Shown here: positions 52,930 to 62,493 of the stretch, in pieces
Layout of the letters: each line of letters starts with the position of its first letter
How positions within the stretch are numbered: the first letter of the stretch is position 1
From: Eggerthella sinensis
GTDB taxonomy: Bacteria; Actinomycetota; Coriobacteriia; Coriobacteriales; Eggerthellaceae
Direction of reading: 5' to 3'
Length of the DNA: 64,000 bases
NCBI RefSeq assembly: GCF_003339815.1
Contig: NZ_PPTT01000004.1
Span: 124,001-188,000, forward strand
The notes under the pieces: model-generated
What the model saw: only the letters and a program-made list of their open reading frames with translations
What the model was told of the DNA's origin: nothing
Database searches by the model: none
Translations under genes and position numbers: made by a program

Positions 52930-53453
52930 ACCTGACGCGTGAGAGCATCGTCATCGCCGTGGGCGCGGTGCTTGCCGTGCTGTTGCAGATCGTGGTGGCT
53001 CCCAATATCGCGCTGTTCTCGGCGCAGCCGAACTTCATGCTGGCCTACGTCCTGGTGGTGGCTATCGTGCGGCCGCTCGACGCGGGTCCCGTGCTGCCGT
53101 TCGTGCTGGGCCTGCTCTGCGACCTGCTGGGCACCGGCCCGGTGGGCGGCTACGCGCTCCTGTTCGTCATCGTGTCGTTCATCGCGTCGCGCGCTTTCTC
53201 GGTGCTCGACAACGACACGCTGTTCATGCCCTTGACCATCCTCGTGGTGGCGACGTTCGCCACCGAGATGCTGTACGGCGCGCTGCTCATCGCGCTCGGC
53301 ATGGCCGTGAGTCCCGTGGACGCGTTTCTGTACCGCGCGCTTCCGTGCACGCTGTACGACTGCGTTGTCGGTCTCGTGTTCTATCCGATCATCGCGCGTC
53401 TGCTTGCCGACGGCGCTCAAGACCGCGGACCGCGCACGCCTCGGCTGCGATAG
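52926..53453 (+). CDS. mreD: Rod-shape-determining protein MreD
   Basis: 175 residues with about five to six membrane helices and the typical PLDAGPVLPFVLGLLCDLL and GPVGGYALLFVIVSF segments. It is the integral membrane partner of MreC. The ATGA overlap (52926-52929) couples it to mreC. Confidence 0.88.
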   Translation: MNLTRESIVIAVGAVLAVLLQIVVAPNIALFSAQPNFMLAYVLVVAIVRPLDAGPVLPFVLGLLCDLLGTGPVGGYALLFVIVSFIASRAFSVLDNDTLFMPLTILVVATFATEMLYGALLIALGMAVSPVDAFLYRALPCTLYDCVVGLVFYPIIARLLADGAQDRGPRTPRLR

Positions 53454-53465
53454 GGGGCGCTTGCT

Positions 53466-55643
53466 ATGATCGCCGCCATCATCGCCACCGTCGTCACGCT
53501 TATCGTGGCGATTATCGTCATCGTCGTCGTGTTCGCCGTGCGCAACAACACGAAGTCGTCGAACGTCAGCGTGAAGAAGGACGTGCGCTCCATCAGCTCG
53601 GTGGGCGTGGCGTCGTCGCTCGGCAACGCCGGCGGGCGCGTCGGCGGGCCGGCGCAGGTGCGCACCGGCTCCGCGCAGCGCCCCGTGTCCAATCCGGCCG
53701 ACAACCTCAAATCGCGCTTCGTGGCCATGGGCGTGCTGGCCGCCGCCGTGTTCGGCTCGCTCACGGCGAAGCTGTGGATCATGCAGGTGCTCTCGTCCGA
53801 TACGTATCGCAGCAAGGCGGACGACAACCAGTACGCCACCGTGTCGACGCCGGCGCCGCGCGGCTACATCTGCGATGTCAACGGCGTGCCGCTCGTGAAG
53901 AACCGCGTGTCGCTCACCGTGCTGGCCGATGCCGAGGCAGCCAACGACCGCGATGTGGTGCAGCGCCTGTCCACGGTGCTCGGCGTGCCGTACAACGTGG
54001 TGAAGCAGCGCATCCAGGACGCGACGGGCGGCGCTCAGAGCCAGCGCGTCGTGGCGAGCGACGTGCGCTTGCGCGACGTCGCCTTCATCACCGAGCATTC
54101 AGATGCGTTTCCCCACATCAAAACCGAGGAGCGCTACGTGCGCGACTACCCCTACGGCGCGTTGGCCGCGCACGTGGTGGGCTACACGGGCTCCGTCACC
54201 GAGGAAGGGCTGGCGACGGTCGGCGAAGGGCGCGACGTGCAGTCGGGCGACGACATGGGCACGTCGGGCATCGAGCTGAAGTACGACAGCCTCCTGGCAG
54301 GCGAGCACGGCAAGCGCAAGGTGATCGCCGACGCCGACGGCAACGTGGTGAAGGTGGTGAGCGAGACGCAGCCCACGAAGGGCTCCGACGTGTACCTTGC
54401 CATCAAGGGCCCCGTGCAGTACGTGGCCGACCGCGAGCTGGCCGCGCTCATCGCGCCCGAGGACGGCACCATCGGCACGGGCCAGGGCGTGGCGGGCTCG
54501 GTGGTGGTCATGGACCTGCGCGACGGCGGCGTCGTGGCCATGGCAAACTACCCCCTGTTCGATCCCGCCGAGTTCACGGGCGGCATCTCGGAGGACGTAT
54601 ACGATGTGTACAAATCGGATGAGGCTAAGTATCCGCTGCTCAACCGCGCGATCGCGGGCACCTATCCCGCCGCATCGACGTACAAGACGTTCACGGGCCT
54701 CGCGGCGCTGGCGAACGGGTTCGCCGACCTGAAGCGCACGTGGGACTGCGGCGGTTCATGGGACGGCTGGGGCACGGGCCAGGAGCAGATGTGCTGGAAC
54801 CACTCGGGCCACGGCACGCTCGACCTGCGCGGCGGCATCGTGCAGTCGTGCGACGTCGTGTTCTACTGGATTGCCCACGACTTCTTCGAGGCGGCTCAGG
54901 ATGGCAAGGTGAGCGAGACGGCTCTGCAGGACTACCTCGCGAAATTCCATTTCGACCAGTACACCGGCATCGACCTTGGAGGCGAAGGGGTGGGCGTCAT
55001 CCCCACGCCCGAATGGAAGTACAACCGCTTCCGCGACACGCCGGAAGAGGCGGCGTGGAAGGGCGGCGACATGACCAACATGATCATCGGTCAGGGCTAC
55101 GTCCTGGTCACGCCCATGCAGGTGGCGGTAGCCTACGGGGCCATCGCCACGGGCAAGCTGCTGAAACCGCACCTGCTCAAGGAGGTGCGCAACGCAAGCG
55201 GCGACGTGGCCGCCACGCGCAAGGTGGAGACGGCGGGCGAGCTCGACGTGCCCGCGGAGAACCTCGCCTTCATGCGCGACGCCCTCAACGGCGTGGCCAC
55301 CGACAACGCCGACGTGTCGAAGCTGCTCAACGAGCAAGGCATCGACCCCGCCACCGTGGCGTGCAAGACGGGTACCGCCGAGTACACTGACAAGGCCGAC
55401 ACCGCATGGTTTGCCTGCTATGCTCCGGTGGACGACCCCAAATATGTGGTAGCCTGCGTGGTCGAGCATGGCGGCGGCGGATCGTCGGTGGCGGCCCCGC
55501 TCGGCGCGAAGGTGCTTGCGGCGGCCCTCGCGAGCGAGACGACCGCCGAAGACCCGAGCGCGGGCATGGGCGTGATCGCCGGCTCCACCGGCAAGGTGCT
55601 GGAGGGCGCAGGCGCTGCCACGTCGTCCGGCCGTACCGACTAA
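53466..55643 (+). CDS. mrdA: Penicillin-binding protein 2 (peptidoglycan transpeptidase)
   Basis: 725 residues. It has an extra N-terminal hydrophobic helix (about 3-25) and a Ser/Gly/Asn-rich linker before the usual anchor (about 88-108); then the PBP dimerisation domain (TPAPRGYICDVNGVPLV) and the transpeptidase: SxxK with Ser404 (STYK), an SCD in the place of SxN, and KTG in VACKTGTAEY. It cross-links wall peptides during elongation with RodA. The first helix before the normal anchor is unusual and may place the linker outside. Confidence 0.93.
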   Translation: MIAAIIATVVTLIVAIIVIVVVFAVRNNTKSSNVSVKKDVRSISSVGVASSLGNAGGRVGGPAQVRTGSAQRPVSNPADNLKSRFVAMGVLAAAVFGSLTAKLWIMQVLSSDTYRSKADDNQYATVSTPAPRGYICDVNGVPLVKNRVSLTVLADAEAANDRDVVQRLSTVLGVPYNVVKQRIQDATGGAQSQRVVASDVRLRDVAFITEHSDAFPHIKTEERYVRDYPYGALAAHVVGYTGSVTEEGLATVGEGRDVQSGDDMGTSGIELKYDSLLAGEHGKRKVIADADGNVVKVVSETQPTKGSDVYLAIKGPVQYVADRELAALIAPEDGTIGTGQGVAGSVVVMDLRDGGVVAMANYPLFDPAEFTGGISEDVYDVYKSDEAKYPLLNRAIAGTYPAASTYKTFTGLAALANGFADLKRTWDCGGSWDGWGTGQEQMCWNHSGHGTLDLRGGIVQSCDVVFYWIAHDFFEAAQDGKVSETALQDYLAKFHFDQYTGIDLGGEGVGVIPTPEWKYNRFRDTPEEAAWKGGDMTNMIIGQGYVLVTPMQVAVAYGAIATGKLLKPHLLKEVRNASGDVAATRKVETAGELDVPAENLAFMRDALNGVATDNADVSKLLNEQGIDPATVACKTGTAEYTDKADTAWFACYAPVDDPKYVVACVVEHGGGGSSVAAPLGAKVLAAALASETTAEDPSAGMGVIAGSTGKVLEGAGAATSSGRTD

Positions 55644-55665
55644 AGAGACGAGGAGAGGAGGCGCT

Positions 55666-56865
55666 ATGTCGCAGCTACCGCAGATCAACTCAGTGAAGGC
55701 GCCCGACAAAATCGTGGCGCAGGCAACGCGCACGCGCCGATTCCCCTGGCTCAACCTGCCGTTCATCGTGGTCATCGCCCTCCTTGTGTCCTACGGGCTC
55801 GTCATCGTGCTGTCGGCGGTGACCGGCGATCCCGACTACAGCTTCTCGCGCCAGCTCTCGAACGTGGCCCTGGGCACCGTGCTCATGATCCTCGTGTGGC
55901 GCTTCGACTACCGGCGCCTGTCGGACTTCACCACCATCTTCCTCGTCGTCAGCGTCGCGCTCATCCTGTCGCCGCACATACCGGGGCTCGGCACCGACGC
56001 GGGCATGGGCGCCCAATCGTGGATCAAGCTGGGCCCGCTCCCGCAGGTCCAACCCGGCGAGTTCGCCAAGATCACCGTCATCCTGCTCGACGCAAGCGTC
56101 ATGGCGCGCTACGGGGGGCGCCTCGACGACGCGCGCGAGTACCTGAAGGCGCTCGGCATCATGCTCATCCCGTTCGTGTGCATCATGACGCAGCCCGACC
56201 TGGGCACGGGCCTCGTGTACCTGTTCATCACGGCGGTGGCGCTCGTGGTGGGCGGCGCGCGGCCGAAGTTCCTGCTGATCACGCTGGCGGTGGGTATCGT
56301 GGCCGTCATAGCGGTGTTCGCCATCGACGAGGTCATCAAAAACTCGACGGGGGAGTACAAGCTGCTCAAGCAGTACCAGCGCAACCGTCTGCTCGTGTTC
56401 TTATATCCTGACATCGATCCTACAGGCAACAGCTACAACCTCAAACAGGCGCAGATCGCCATTGGCTCAGGTGGCCTGTTCGGCAAGGGGCTGTTCCAGG
56501 GAACGCAGCATACGCTGGGCCTGCTGCCCGAGGCTCAGACCGACTTCATCTTCTGCGTGCTGGCCGAGGAACTGGGGTTTTTCGGTGTAATGGTGCTGCT
56601 GGCGCTGTACGCGTCCCTCGTTTTGATATGCTTCCGTATTGCCGGTGCGTCGAGCGACCTGTTCGGCATGGTCATCGTCATGTGCGGCGTCGGCATGTGG
56701 TTGTTCCAGATTCTTGAAAACATCGGCATGGATGTCGGGCTCATGCCCATCACGGGCATCCCGCTGCCGTTTGTGAGCTACGGGTCGACGGGCATGGTGC
56801 TCAACTTCGTCATGCTCGGCTTCATCGGCTCGGTGTGGACCCATAACATCCAGAAGCAGCGCTAG
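55666..56865 (+). CDS. rodA: Peptidoglycan glycosyltransferase RodA
   Basis: 399 residues with about ten membrane helices and SEDS motifs: GLGTDAGMGAQSWIKLGPL, QPGEFAKI, TQPDLGTGLVYLF, and GIPLPFVSYGSTGMV near the end. It polymerises glycan strands in complex with PBP2, the gene just upstream. GGAGAGGAGG precedes the ATG. Confidence 0.95.
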   Translation: MSQLPQINSVKAPDKIVAQATRTRRFPWLNLPFIVVIALLVSYGLVIVLSAVTGDPDYSFSRQLSNVALGTVLMILVWRFDYRRLSDFTTIFLVVSVALILSPHIPGLGTDAGMGAQSWIKLGPLPQVQPGEFAKITVILLDASVMARYGGRLDDAREYLKALGIMLIPFVCIMTQPDLGTGLVYLFITAVALVVGGARPKFLLITLAVGIVAVIAVFAIDEVIKNSTGEYKLLKQYQRNRLLVFLYPDIDPTGNSYNLKQAQIAIGSGGLFGKGLFQGTQHTLGLLPEAQTDFIFCVLAEELGFFGVMVLLALYASLVLICFRIAGASSDLFGMVIVMCGVGMWLFQILENIGMDVGLMPITGIPLPFVSYGSTGMVLNFVMLGFIGSVWTHNIQKQR

Positions 56866-56879
56866 GAAAAGGGGCGGTT

Positions 56880-58019
56880 ATGCAGCTACCCGTTGACATC
56901 AAAGCGGTTATCGACGAAGCCACCAACATCGACGAGGCGCGTCGCACCTCGCTCTCCGTGAGCGTGTACCTTGACGACAGCGCTCCGGGCGACGTGCAGG
57001 CGCACGTGCGCCAGGCGTTCGCCAGCGCGTCGCCGCATGCCCGCGTATCGCTCATGTACCTCGACGGGCGCCCGTTCGTGCCGTTTTCCGGCGACGATAT
57101 GGCCGTCATCGTGGCGGGGCTCAACGAGCAGGTGGGGGAGTACGCCGCGCAGGTGCGCGCGGTGGGCGTTCCCGTGATGGTGGTCACCACGCTGCCGTCG
57201 CTCGTGGCCGACATGGCGAAGGCCGCCGGCAACCCCATTCCGCACGGCGACCTCATCGCCCCCAAAGAACCCAAGGCGCAGCCGGCCCCGCTGCCGGCGC
57301 CCGATGCCGTCACGAACGGGGCCGAGGCCGTGCAGGCCATCGGCGCCGATTTCCCCAACGAACCGTACGCGCTCGACCGCGACGCCGTCTCGTCGCTCAA
57401 CGAGCGCATGGGCGGCTGGGTGATCGCCGCATGCAACGACAAGCGCCTGGCGTTCGCGCTGGCGTTTCCCTTCGTGCGCAAGCCCCTGTCGCTCGAGGCT
57501 GTGAATTCCACCGCGCTGCAGAACGCGGGCGTGGGCCTGCTCGTCATCATCCCGGGCGCCGACATGCCCGTCATGACGCTCAACCAGGCGAAGATGCTGC
57601 TCATGATTGCCGCCTCGTACGGCGAAGAGCTCAACATGGAGCGCGTGAAGGAGCTTGCGGCCCTCGTGGGCGGCGCGTTCGCGTGCCGCGCGGTGGCGCG
57701 TCAGCTCGTGGCGTTCGTGCCGGCGCTCGGTTGGGCCGTGAAGGCCGCCATCGGCTACACGGGCACCATCGCCATGGGCCGCGCTGCCATCGAGTACTAC
57801 GAGGACGGCGCGACGTTCGGCAAGCTCACCGACGCCGTGGCCGAGGCCCGCGACAAGGTGGTGCGCGCGGCGGCGAGCCGCGCCGCATCGAAGGCGCAGG
57901 CCACCGGCGCGAAGGCCGTGGAGGGCGTGCGCAATCGCGCCGTGCAGGCGGCCCATGCGGCCGGCGGCGTGCGCAATGCGGCCGTGTCGCGCTTCGGCGC
58001 AGGCAAAGCCCGCTCCTAA
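56880..58019 (+). CDS. DUF697-domain membrane-associated protein
   Basis: 379 residues. The middle (about 225-300) matches DUF697 (YcjF-type): ELAALVGGAFACRAVARQL, FVPALGWAVKAAIGYTGT, with two short hydrophobic helices. The N-terminal 130 residues are not recognised; the C-terminal 60 or so are Ala/Lys/Arg-rich and amphipathic. DUF697 proteins have no settled function; some are paired with small GTPases, none of which is seen here. It lies 14 bases after rodA and so is probably co-transcribed with the shape genes. Confidence 0.78.
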   Translation: MQLPVDIKAVIDEATNIDEARRTSLSVSVYLDDSAPGDVQAHVRQAFASASPHARVSLMYLDGRPFVPFSGDDMAVIVAGLNEQVGEYAAQVRAVGVPVMVVTTLPSLVADMAKAAGNPIPHGDLIAPKEPKAQPAPLPAPDAVTNGAEAVQAIGADFPNEPYALDRDAVSSLNERMGGWVIAACNDKRLAFALAFPFVRKPLSLEAVNSTALQNAGVGLLVIIPGADMPVMTLNQAKMLLMIAASYGEELNMERVKELAALVGGAFACRAVARQLVAFVPALGWAVKAAIGYTGTIAMGRAAIEYYEDGATFGKLTDAVAEARDKVVRAAASRAASKAQATGAKAVEGVRNRAVQAAHAAGGVRNAAVSRFGAGKARS

Positions 58020-58062
58020 TCGCCGTTTCGGCACCGTAAACCAAAGAAGGGAAACGAGTTCG

Positions 58063-59970
58063 ATGACGGATCTCTGGCCGCGTCTCGAGCCGCTGCTGGC
58101 TGCTGCGGAGCGCCCTGCGCGCTACCTCAACCACGAGTTCGGCTGCGTGTACAAGCCCGAAGCGGATTTCCGCTTCTGCATGGTGTACCCCGACACCTAC
58201 GAGCTGGGGCAGGCGAACCAGGCGCTGCGCATCCTCGTGAACGTGGTGAACGCGGTTGACGGCATGGTGGCCGAGCGCGCGTTCCTGCCCGCGCCGGCGA
58301 TGTGCGACACGCTCCGCGCCGAGGGCATCCCGCTGTTCAGCATCGAAAGCTGCGCGCCGCTGTCCGAATTCGACGCGGTGGGCATCACGCTGCCGCACGA
58401 GCTGGCGGCGACGAACATCCTCGAAACGCTCGATCTGGCGGGCATTCCGCTGCATCCCGACGAGCGCGGCGAAACCGACCCGCTCGTGGTGGGGGGCGGC
58501 CCCTGCGCGTACAACCCCGAGCCGTACGCGCTGTTCTTCGACGCCTTCAACATCGGCGAGGGCGAGGAGGCGCTGCCGCGCGGCCTGGCCGTCATCCGCC
58601 GCATGCGCGCCGAAGGGGCGCTCCGCGCCGACATCCTGCGCGCGCTTGCCGTCGAGCCCGGCTGGTACGTGCCGTCGCTCTACCGGTGGAGGTCCGAGGA
58701 GGAGGCGCAGGAGGGGGGTTCGTGGATCGAGCCGGTTGAAGACGGGCTGCCGACCCGCATCGAGAAGAGCCTGTTCGAGGGTTTCGCGACGAGCCCCGGC
58801 TGGGAGCCGTGCATCGTGCCGTTCACCGAGGTGGTGCACGACCGTCTCAACGTCGAGATCTTGCGCGGGTGCGCCCGCGGCTGCCGCTTCTGCCAGGCGG
58901 GCATGATGTACCGCCCCGTGCGCGAGCGCTCGGCCGACAACGTGGTGGAATCGGTGGTGCAGGGCCTGGCCGAGACGGGCTACGACGAGGTCAGCCTCAC
59001 GTCGCTCTCGTCGACCGACCACTCGCAGATCGCCGACATCCTCACGCGCATCAACCGCGCGTGCGACGGCAAGGGCGTGCGCATCTCGGTGCCCTCGCAG
59101 CGCCTCGATTCGTTCGGCGTGGACATGGCCGAGCTTGTGGCGGGCCGCAAGAAGGGCGGTCTCACGTTCGCGCCCGAGGCCGGCACGCAGCGCTTGCGCA
59201 ACGTCATCAACAAGAACGTGACCGAGGACGACCTGTTCGGCGCGCTCGATGCCGCGTTCGCGGCCGGTTGGCGGCGCTGCAAGCTGTACTTCATGATCGG
59301 GCTGCCCACCGAGACCGACGACGACATCAAGGGCATCGCGAGCCTCGCGCAGCGCGCCTACGACCGCATGAAGGCGGCCACGCCGCCCGAGCAGCGCGGA
59401 GGCCTCGCCCTCAGCATCTCGTGCGCGCTGTTCGTGCCGAAGGCCCAGACGCCGTTTCAGTGGGACGGGCAGATTCCGCCCGAGGAAGCTCTTCGCCGCG
59501 TGAACCTGCTGCGCAACTCGGTGCGCTACCGCGCGATCGACGTGCACTGGCACGACCCGGCCACGAGCTTCGTCGAGGCCGTGATGAGCCGGGCCGGCCG
59601 CGAAGGCGCCGCGTGGGTGGAAGCCGCCTGGCGCCGCGGCGCGCGCTTCGACGCATGGACCGAGTGCTTCAGCGAGACCGCTTGGCGCGAGGCCGCCGAC
59701 GAGGTGGGCATCGACCCGGCCGCCATCGCGCAGACGGCGTATCCCACCGATCGCGTCATGCCGTGGGAGCATATCTCCACCGGCGTGTCCACGCGCTTCT
59801 TGGCGCGCGAGCGCCGCTTGGCAACCGATGAGCGCACGACGCCCGACTGCACGTTCGGGAAGTGCTCGGCGTGCGGCGCGTGCCCGTCGCTCGGCGTGGA
59901 CAACGAGCTGGCTCGCCCGCGCGTGGCCAGCGGTTCGAACGCGGAGCCGAAGGAGGCCGTCCATGCCTGA
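58063..59970 (+). CDS. TIGR03960-type radical SAM protein with B12-binding-like N-domain
   Basis: 635 residues. The N-terminal part has the cobalamin-binding-like fold (MVYPDTYELGQANQALRIL, GGGPCAYNPEPYALFFD); the radical SAM core has CARGCRFCQAG for the [4Fe-4S]-SAM cluster (about residue 269). A C-terminal Cys set CTFGKCSACGACPSLG adds another metal site. The order followed by a DUF2344 gene (8-base overlap) is the standard TIGR03960/TIGR03936 pair, often split or fused near shape and ribosomal L21/L27 genes. The substrate is unknown. Confidence 0.9.
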   Translation: MTDLWPRLEPLLAAAERPARYLNHEFGCVYKPEADFRFCMVYPDTYELGQANQALRILVNVVNAVDGMVAERAFLPAPAMCDTLRAEGIPLFSIESCAPLSEFDAVGITLPHELAATNILETLDLAGIPLHPDERGETDPLVVGGGPCAYNPEPYALFFDAFNIGEGEEALPRGLAVIRRMRAEGALRADILRALAVEPGWYVPSLYRWRSEEEAQEGGSWIEPVEDGLPTRIEKSLFEGFATSPGWEPCIVPFTEVVHDRLNVEILRGCARGCRFCQAGMMYRPVRERSADNVVESVVQGLAETGYDEVSLTSLSSTDHSQIADILTRINRACDGKGVRISVPSQRLDSFGVDMAELVAGRKKGGLTFAPEAGTQRLRNVINKNVTEDDLFGALDAAFAAGWRRCKLYFMIGLPTETDDDIKGIASLAQRAYDRMKAATPPEQRGGLALSISCALFVPKAQTPFQWDGQIPPEEALRRVNLLRNSVRYRAIDVHWHDPATSFVEAVMSRAGREGAAWVEAAWRRGARFDAWTECFSETAWREAADEVGIDPAAIAQTAYPTDRVMPWEHISTGVSTRFLARERRLATDERTTPDCTFGKCSACGACPSLGVDNELARPRVASGSNAEPKEAVHA

Positions 59971-60619
59971 TCCGAACCTGTTCCGTTTGCGCGTGACGTT
60001 CTGCGAGCAGGGCCGCTTGGCGCTGCTGTCGCATCTCGAGCTGGCGCGCGCCCTCGAGCGCGCCGTGCGGCGCGCCGGGCTGCCGTTCGCGGTGAGCCAG
60101 GGGTTCTCGCCCCATATGAAGATCGCCTTCGGCGCGGCGCTGCCCGTGGGGGTGGGCGGCACGCACGAGCTGTTCGACCTGCAGCTGACGCGCTACGTGC
60201 CGGTCGACGAGGCGCTCGAGGCCCTGCAGGCGGCCAGCGTGCCCGACCTCATGGTGACGGCGTGCGACTATATCGAGCCGCATGCGCCGGCCGCTTCGGC
60301 CGCGTATCCCATCGCCACGTACCGTGCGCTGCTGTCGCGCCCGCCGGCGTCGTTCGCGCCGCCCGAGGAGGTGACGGTCGTTCGCAAGAAGAAGGAGAAG
60401 GTGCTGCGGGTGGACGAGTTCCTCGTGGGGGAGATGGAGCTTGCCGGCTCGGTGGCGACGTTCACGCTGGAATCGAAGCTGACCGGATCGTTGCGCCCCG
60501 ACGTGCTGCTGCGCGCCTGCTGCGACGCCGCCAACGCGGCAGCGCCCGACGAAGCCGCTGCCGTCGGGCCGCTGCATGTGCTGTCGGTCATGCGCGTGGA
60601 TCAGCGCGCCGCGCGCTAG
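59963..60619 (+). CDS. TIGR03936/DUF2344 radical-SAM-associated protein
   Basis: 218 residues starting with FRLRVTFCEQGRLALLSHLE and AVSQGFSPHMKIAFGAALPVGV, the DUF2344 pattern. Partner of the upstream radical SAM protein; in some bacteria the two are one chain. Function not established. The ATG at 59963 overlaps the upstream gene by 8 bases. Its stop shares CTAG with the convergent DUF1254 gene. Confidence 0.9.
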   Translation: MPDPNLFRLRVTFCEQGRLALLSHLELARALERAVRRAGLPFAVSQGFSPHMKIAFGAALPVGVGGTHELFDLQLTRYVPVDEALEALQAASVPDLMVTACDYIEPHAPAASAAYPIATYRALLSRPPASFAPPEEVTVVRKKKEKVLRVDEFLVGEMELAGSVATFTLESKLTGSLRPDVLLRACCDAANAAAPDEAAAVGPLHVLSVMRVDQRAAR

Positions 60620-61959
60620 GAGCGCACGCGCAGGCGCGGCATCTGCCAGGCGAACGAGAGCACGTCGGCGGTGGGCAGGTAGATGCGCATCGTCAGCGAG
60701 AAGACGCCTTCGCAGACGGGAATCCATGCGCGCTCCCGCCGCCCGCCGGGATTCGTCGCCTGGATGAACAGGTCGAGCGACCCGTCCTCGTTGAAGGGCA
60801 GGTCGTCCACTTCTCCCAGGTTGTAGCGGCCGAGCTCGTTTTCCACAAGCCGGCCCGCGTCAGTGTACGCCGTGAGCGACCACCAGCCGTCCGCGCCGTG
60901 CGGCGGCGTCATGTTCGGCTCGAAGTGCAGTGTGTAGGCTCGGTCGCCGCGCAGCGGGACGCCTTCCTCGTCCATCACCATCGAAGGGTACACCGCCATC
61001 GACACGGGGTTGGCGAACCCGCCGTAGGCCACCACCGCGCGAAACGCGTAGTCGGTGCCGAACCGTCCCACGCGCTCGTCCATGAACATCCATCCGTTCG
61101 ACGGCGTGATGTGGGCGTGTTCGGACGAGTAGGCGCGGTCGATGAGGTGCGGCAGGTGCGCCGTGGCGCGCACGACGTCCTCGCCGAGCGCCTGCAGGTC
61201 GAACGCGAGGCCGGCCCCGATGCCGAGCTCGGCGAACCGTGCGAGGGCGGGCGCGTCGGCGGCGGCGCCGGGATTGTCCTGCGCCAGGCGGTTGAAGCGG
61301 TCGAAGTAGTCCTGCAGCGAGAGGTTCGCCATGTATTCGAGCGGCACGTAGTCGCGTGCGGGGTCGTAGGCGCCCGGCGCGGGGCGGTACGTGCCGGCGC
61401 GCTTGTCGTCGAACGCCGAGAGTGGGCAGGTGTCCATGGCGTCCTGGATGGCGTGCACGTTCTCCACGTCGTCGGGGCCGAAGCACTTCGTGCGCAGCAG
61501 CAGCCACACGAAGTCCGTGGGCATGCGCACGGCCTGCACCCCGTCGGGCAGCGCGCCGTCCCAGAAGGGGCCGCAGAGCGCGTAGACGGCTTCGTCGTTG
61601 CCGCCGAGGCCGTCGGTGCCCAGGATGAACGGTGTGTTGGAATACCCGTCGAAGGTCTGCACCGTGCAGTAGCGCTCGGTGCGCGGCTTGAAGAGCAGGA
61701 TGGGTTCGGCGGCGAGGTCGAGATAGGCCTGCGAGTACAGCGTGTCCACGTTGGGGCGCGTCAGGCTGACCATGTCGGGCGTCGCCAGGCTGCGCGCGTG
61801 GAACAGCTGGTTGACGGGCGCGCGCTCCTCGGTCGCCTCGACGGTGTTCGCGGCCATGTCTTTGATGACGTCGAGCAGCACGAGCGGATAGGCGTACAGG
61901 TAGGCTTCTTCGCCGGTGCGGGCGACGTCGGCAGGCGATGCAGCGGGCGATGCGGTCAT
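60616..61959 (-). CDS. DUF1254/DUF1214-domain protein
   Basis: 447 residues with DUF1254 in the N-terminal half (RPNVDTLYSQAYLDL, RYCTVQTFDGYSNTPFILG) and DUF1214 in the C-terminal half (WWSLTAYTDAGRLVENELGRY, NEDGSLDLFIQATNPG). The ATG at 61959 has AAAGGATCGCC before it. Many relatives carry a signal peptide; this one starts TASPAASPADVARTGEEAY with none, so it is probably cytosolic. Its activity is not known. Confidence 0.85.
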   Translation of the reverse strand: MTASPAASPADVARTGEEAYLYAYPLVLLDVIKDMAANTVEATEERAPVNQLFHARSLATPDMVSLTRPNVDTLYSQAYLDLAAEPILLFKPRTERYCTVQTFDGYSNTPFILGTDGLGGNDEAVYALCGPFWDGALPDGVQAVRMPTDFVWLLLRTKCFGPDDVENVHAIQDAMDTCPLSAFDDKRAGTYRPAPGAYDPARDYVPLEYMANLSLQDYFDRFNRLAQDNPGAAADAPALARFAELGIGAGLAFDLQALGEDVVRATAHLPHLIDRAYSSEHAHITPSNGWMFMDERVGRFGTDYAFRAVVAYGGFANPVSMAVYPSMVMDEEGVPLRGDRAYTLHFEPNMTPPHGADGWWSLTAYTDAGRLVENELGRYNLGEVDDLPFNEDGSLDLFIQATNPGGRRERAWIPVCEGVFSLTMRIYLPTADVLSFAWQMPRLRVRS

Positions 61960-62087
61960 GGCGATCCTTTCTCGACGGGCAGGCGAGGGCTGTGCGCACG
62001 AGCATAGCAGACCGCCGTGCGCCGGACGATTCCGTTGCGTACCCGATGCGAAAGAGGTCGTTCTGACGGCGAATTCGTCAGGAAACG

Positions 62088-62110
62088 AAAGAACCCGCCG
62101 AAGCGGGTTC
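62088..62110 (-). terminator. Terminator of the first tRNA-Asp
   Basis: On the minus strand, GAACCCGC-TTCG-GCGGGTTC followed by TTT. The same hairpin follows the second tRNA-Asp copy. Confidence 0.85.
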
Positions 62111-62122
62111 TCGATGTTTGGA

Positions 62123-62199
<77 letters not shown>

Positions 62200-62218
62200 G
62201 TGCTTTGCAGCGAAGGAT

Positions 62219-62247
62219 ATTCTACCGGAAGATTCTTCGCGGTGCAA
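62219..62247 (-). promoter_or_regulatory. Promoter of tRNA-Asp copy 1
   Basis: On the minus strand, TTGCAC (62247-62242), a 17-base spacer and TAGAAT (62224-62219) lie 19 bases before the tRNA. Confidence 0.7.
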
Positions 62248-62286
62248 TCATTATTATGGCGAAATGTTCGACGGGGGAGCGGCGAA

Positions 62287-62302
62287 TGTTTCACGTGAAA
62301 CA
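62287..62302. promoter_or_regulatory. parS centromere-like site (perfect consensus)
   Basis: TGTTTCACGTGAAACA, a 16-base perfect palindrome identical to the bacterial parS consensus bound by ParB/Spo0J for chromosome segregation. It sits between the two tRNA-Asp genes in non-coding DNA. ParB-parS sites cluster near the replication origin, so this position hints at an origin-proximal location. parA and parB are not in the window. Confidence 0.85.
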
Positions 62303-62331
62303 TTTGTTCTGGTTGTGCGAAGCGCGCATGC

Positions 62332-62356
62332 AAAAAGAACCCGCCGAAGCGGGTTC
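62332..62356 (-). terminator. Terminator of the second tRNA-Asp
   Basis: On the minus strand, GAACCCGC-TTCG-GCGGGTTC followed by TTTTT: the same hairpin as for copy 1 but with a stronger T-run. Confidence 0.87.
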
Positions 62357-62368
62357 TCGATGTTTGGA

Positions 62369-62445
<77 letters not shown>

Positions 62446-62464
62446 GTGCTTTGCAGCGCGGAAT

Positions 62465-62493
62465 ATATTACCGGTAGAGTGCGTTTCACGCAA
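62465..62493 (-). promoter_or_regulatory. Promoter of tRNA-Asp copy 2
   Basis: On the minus strand, TTGCGT (62493-62488), a 17-base spacer and TAATAT (62470-62465) lie 19 bases before the tRNA. Confidence 0.7.
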
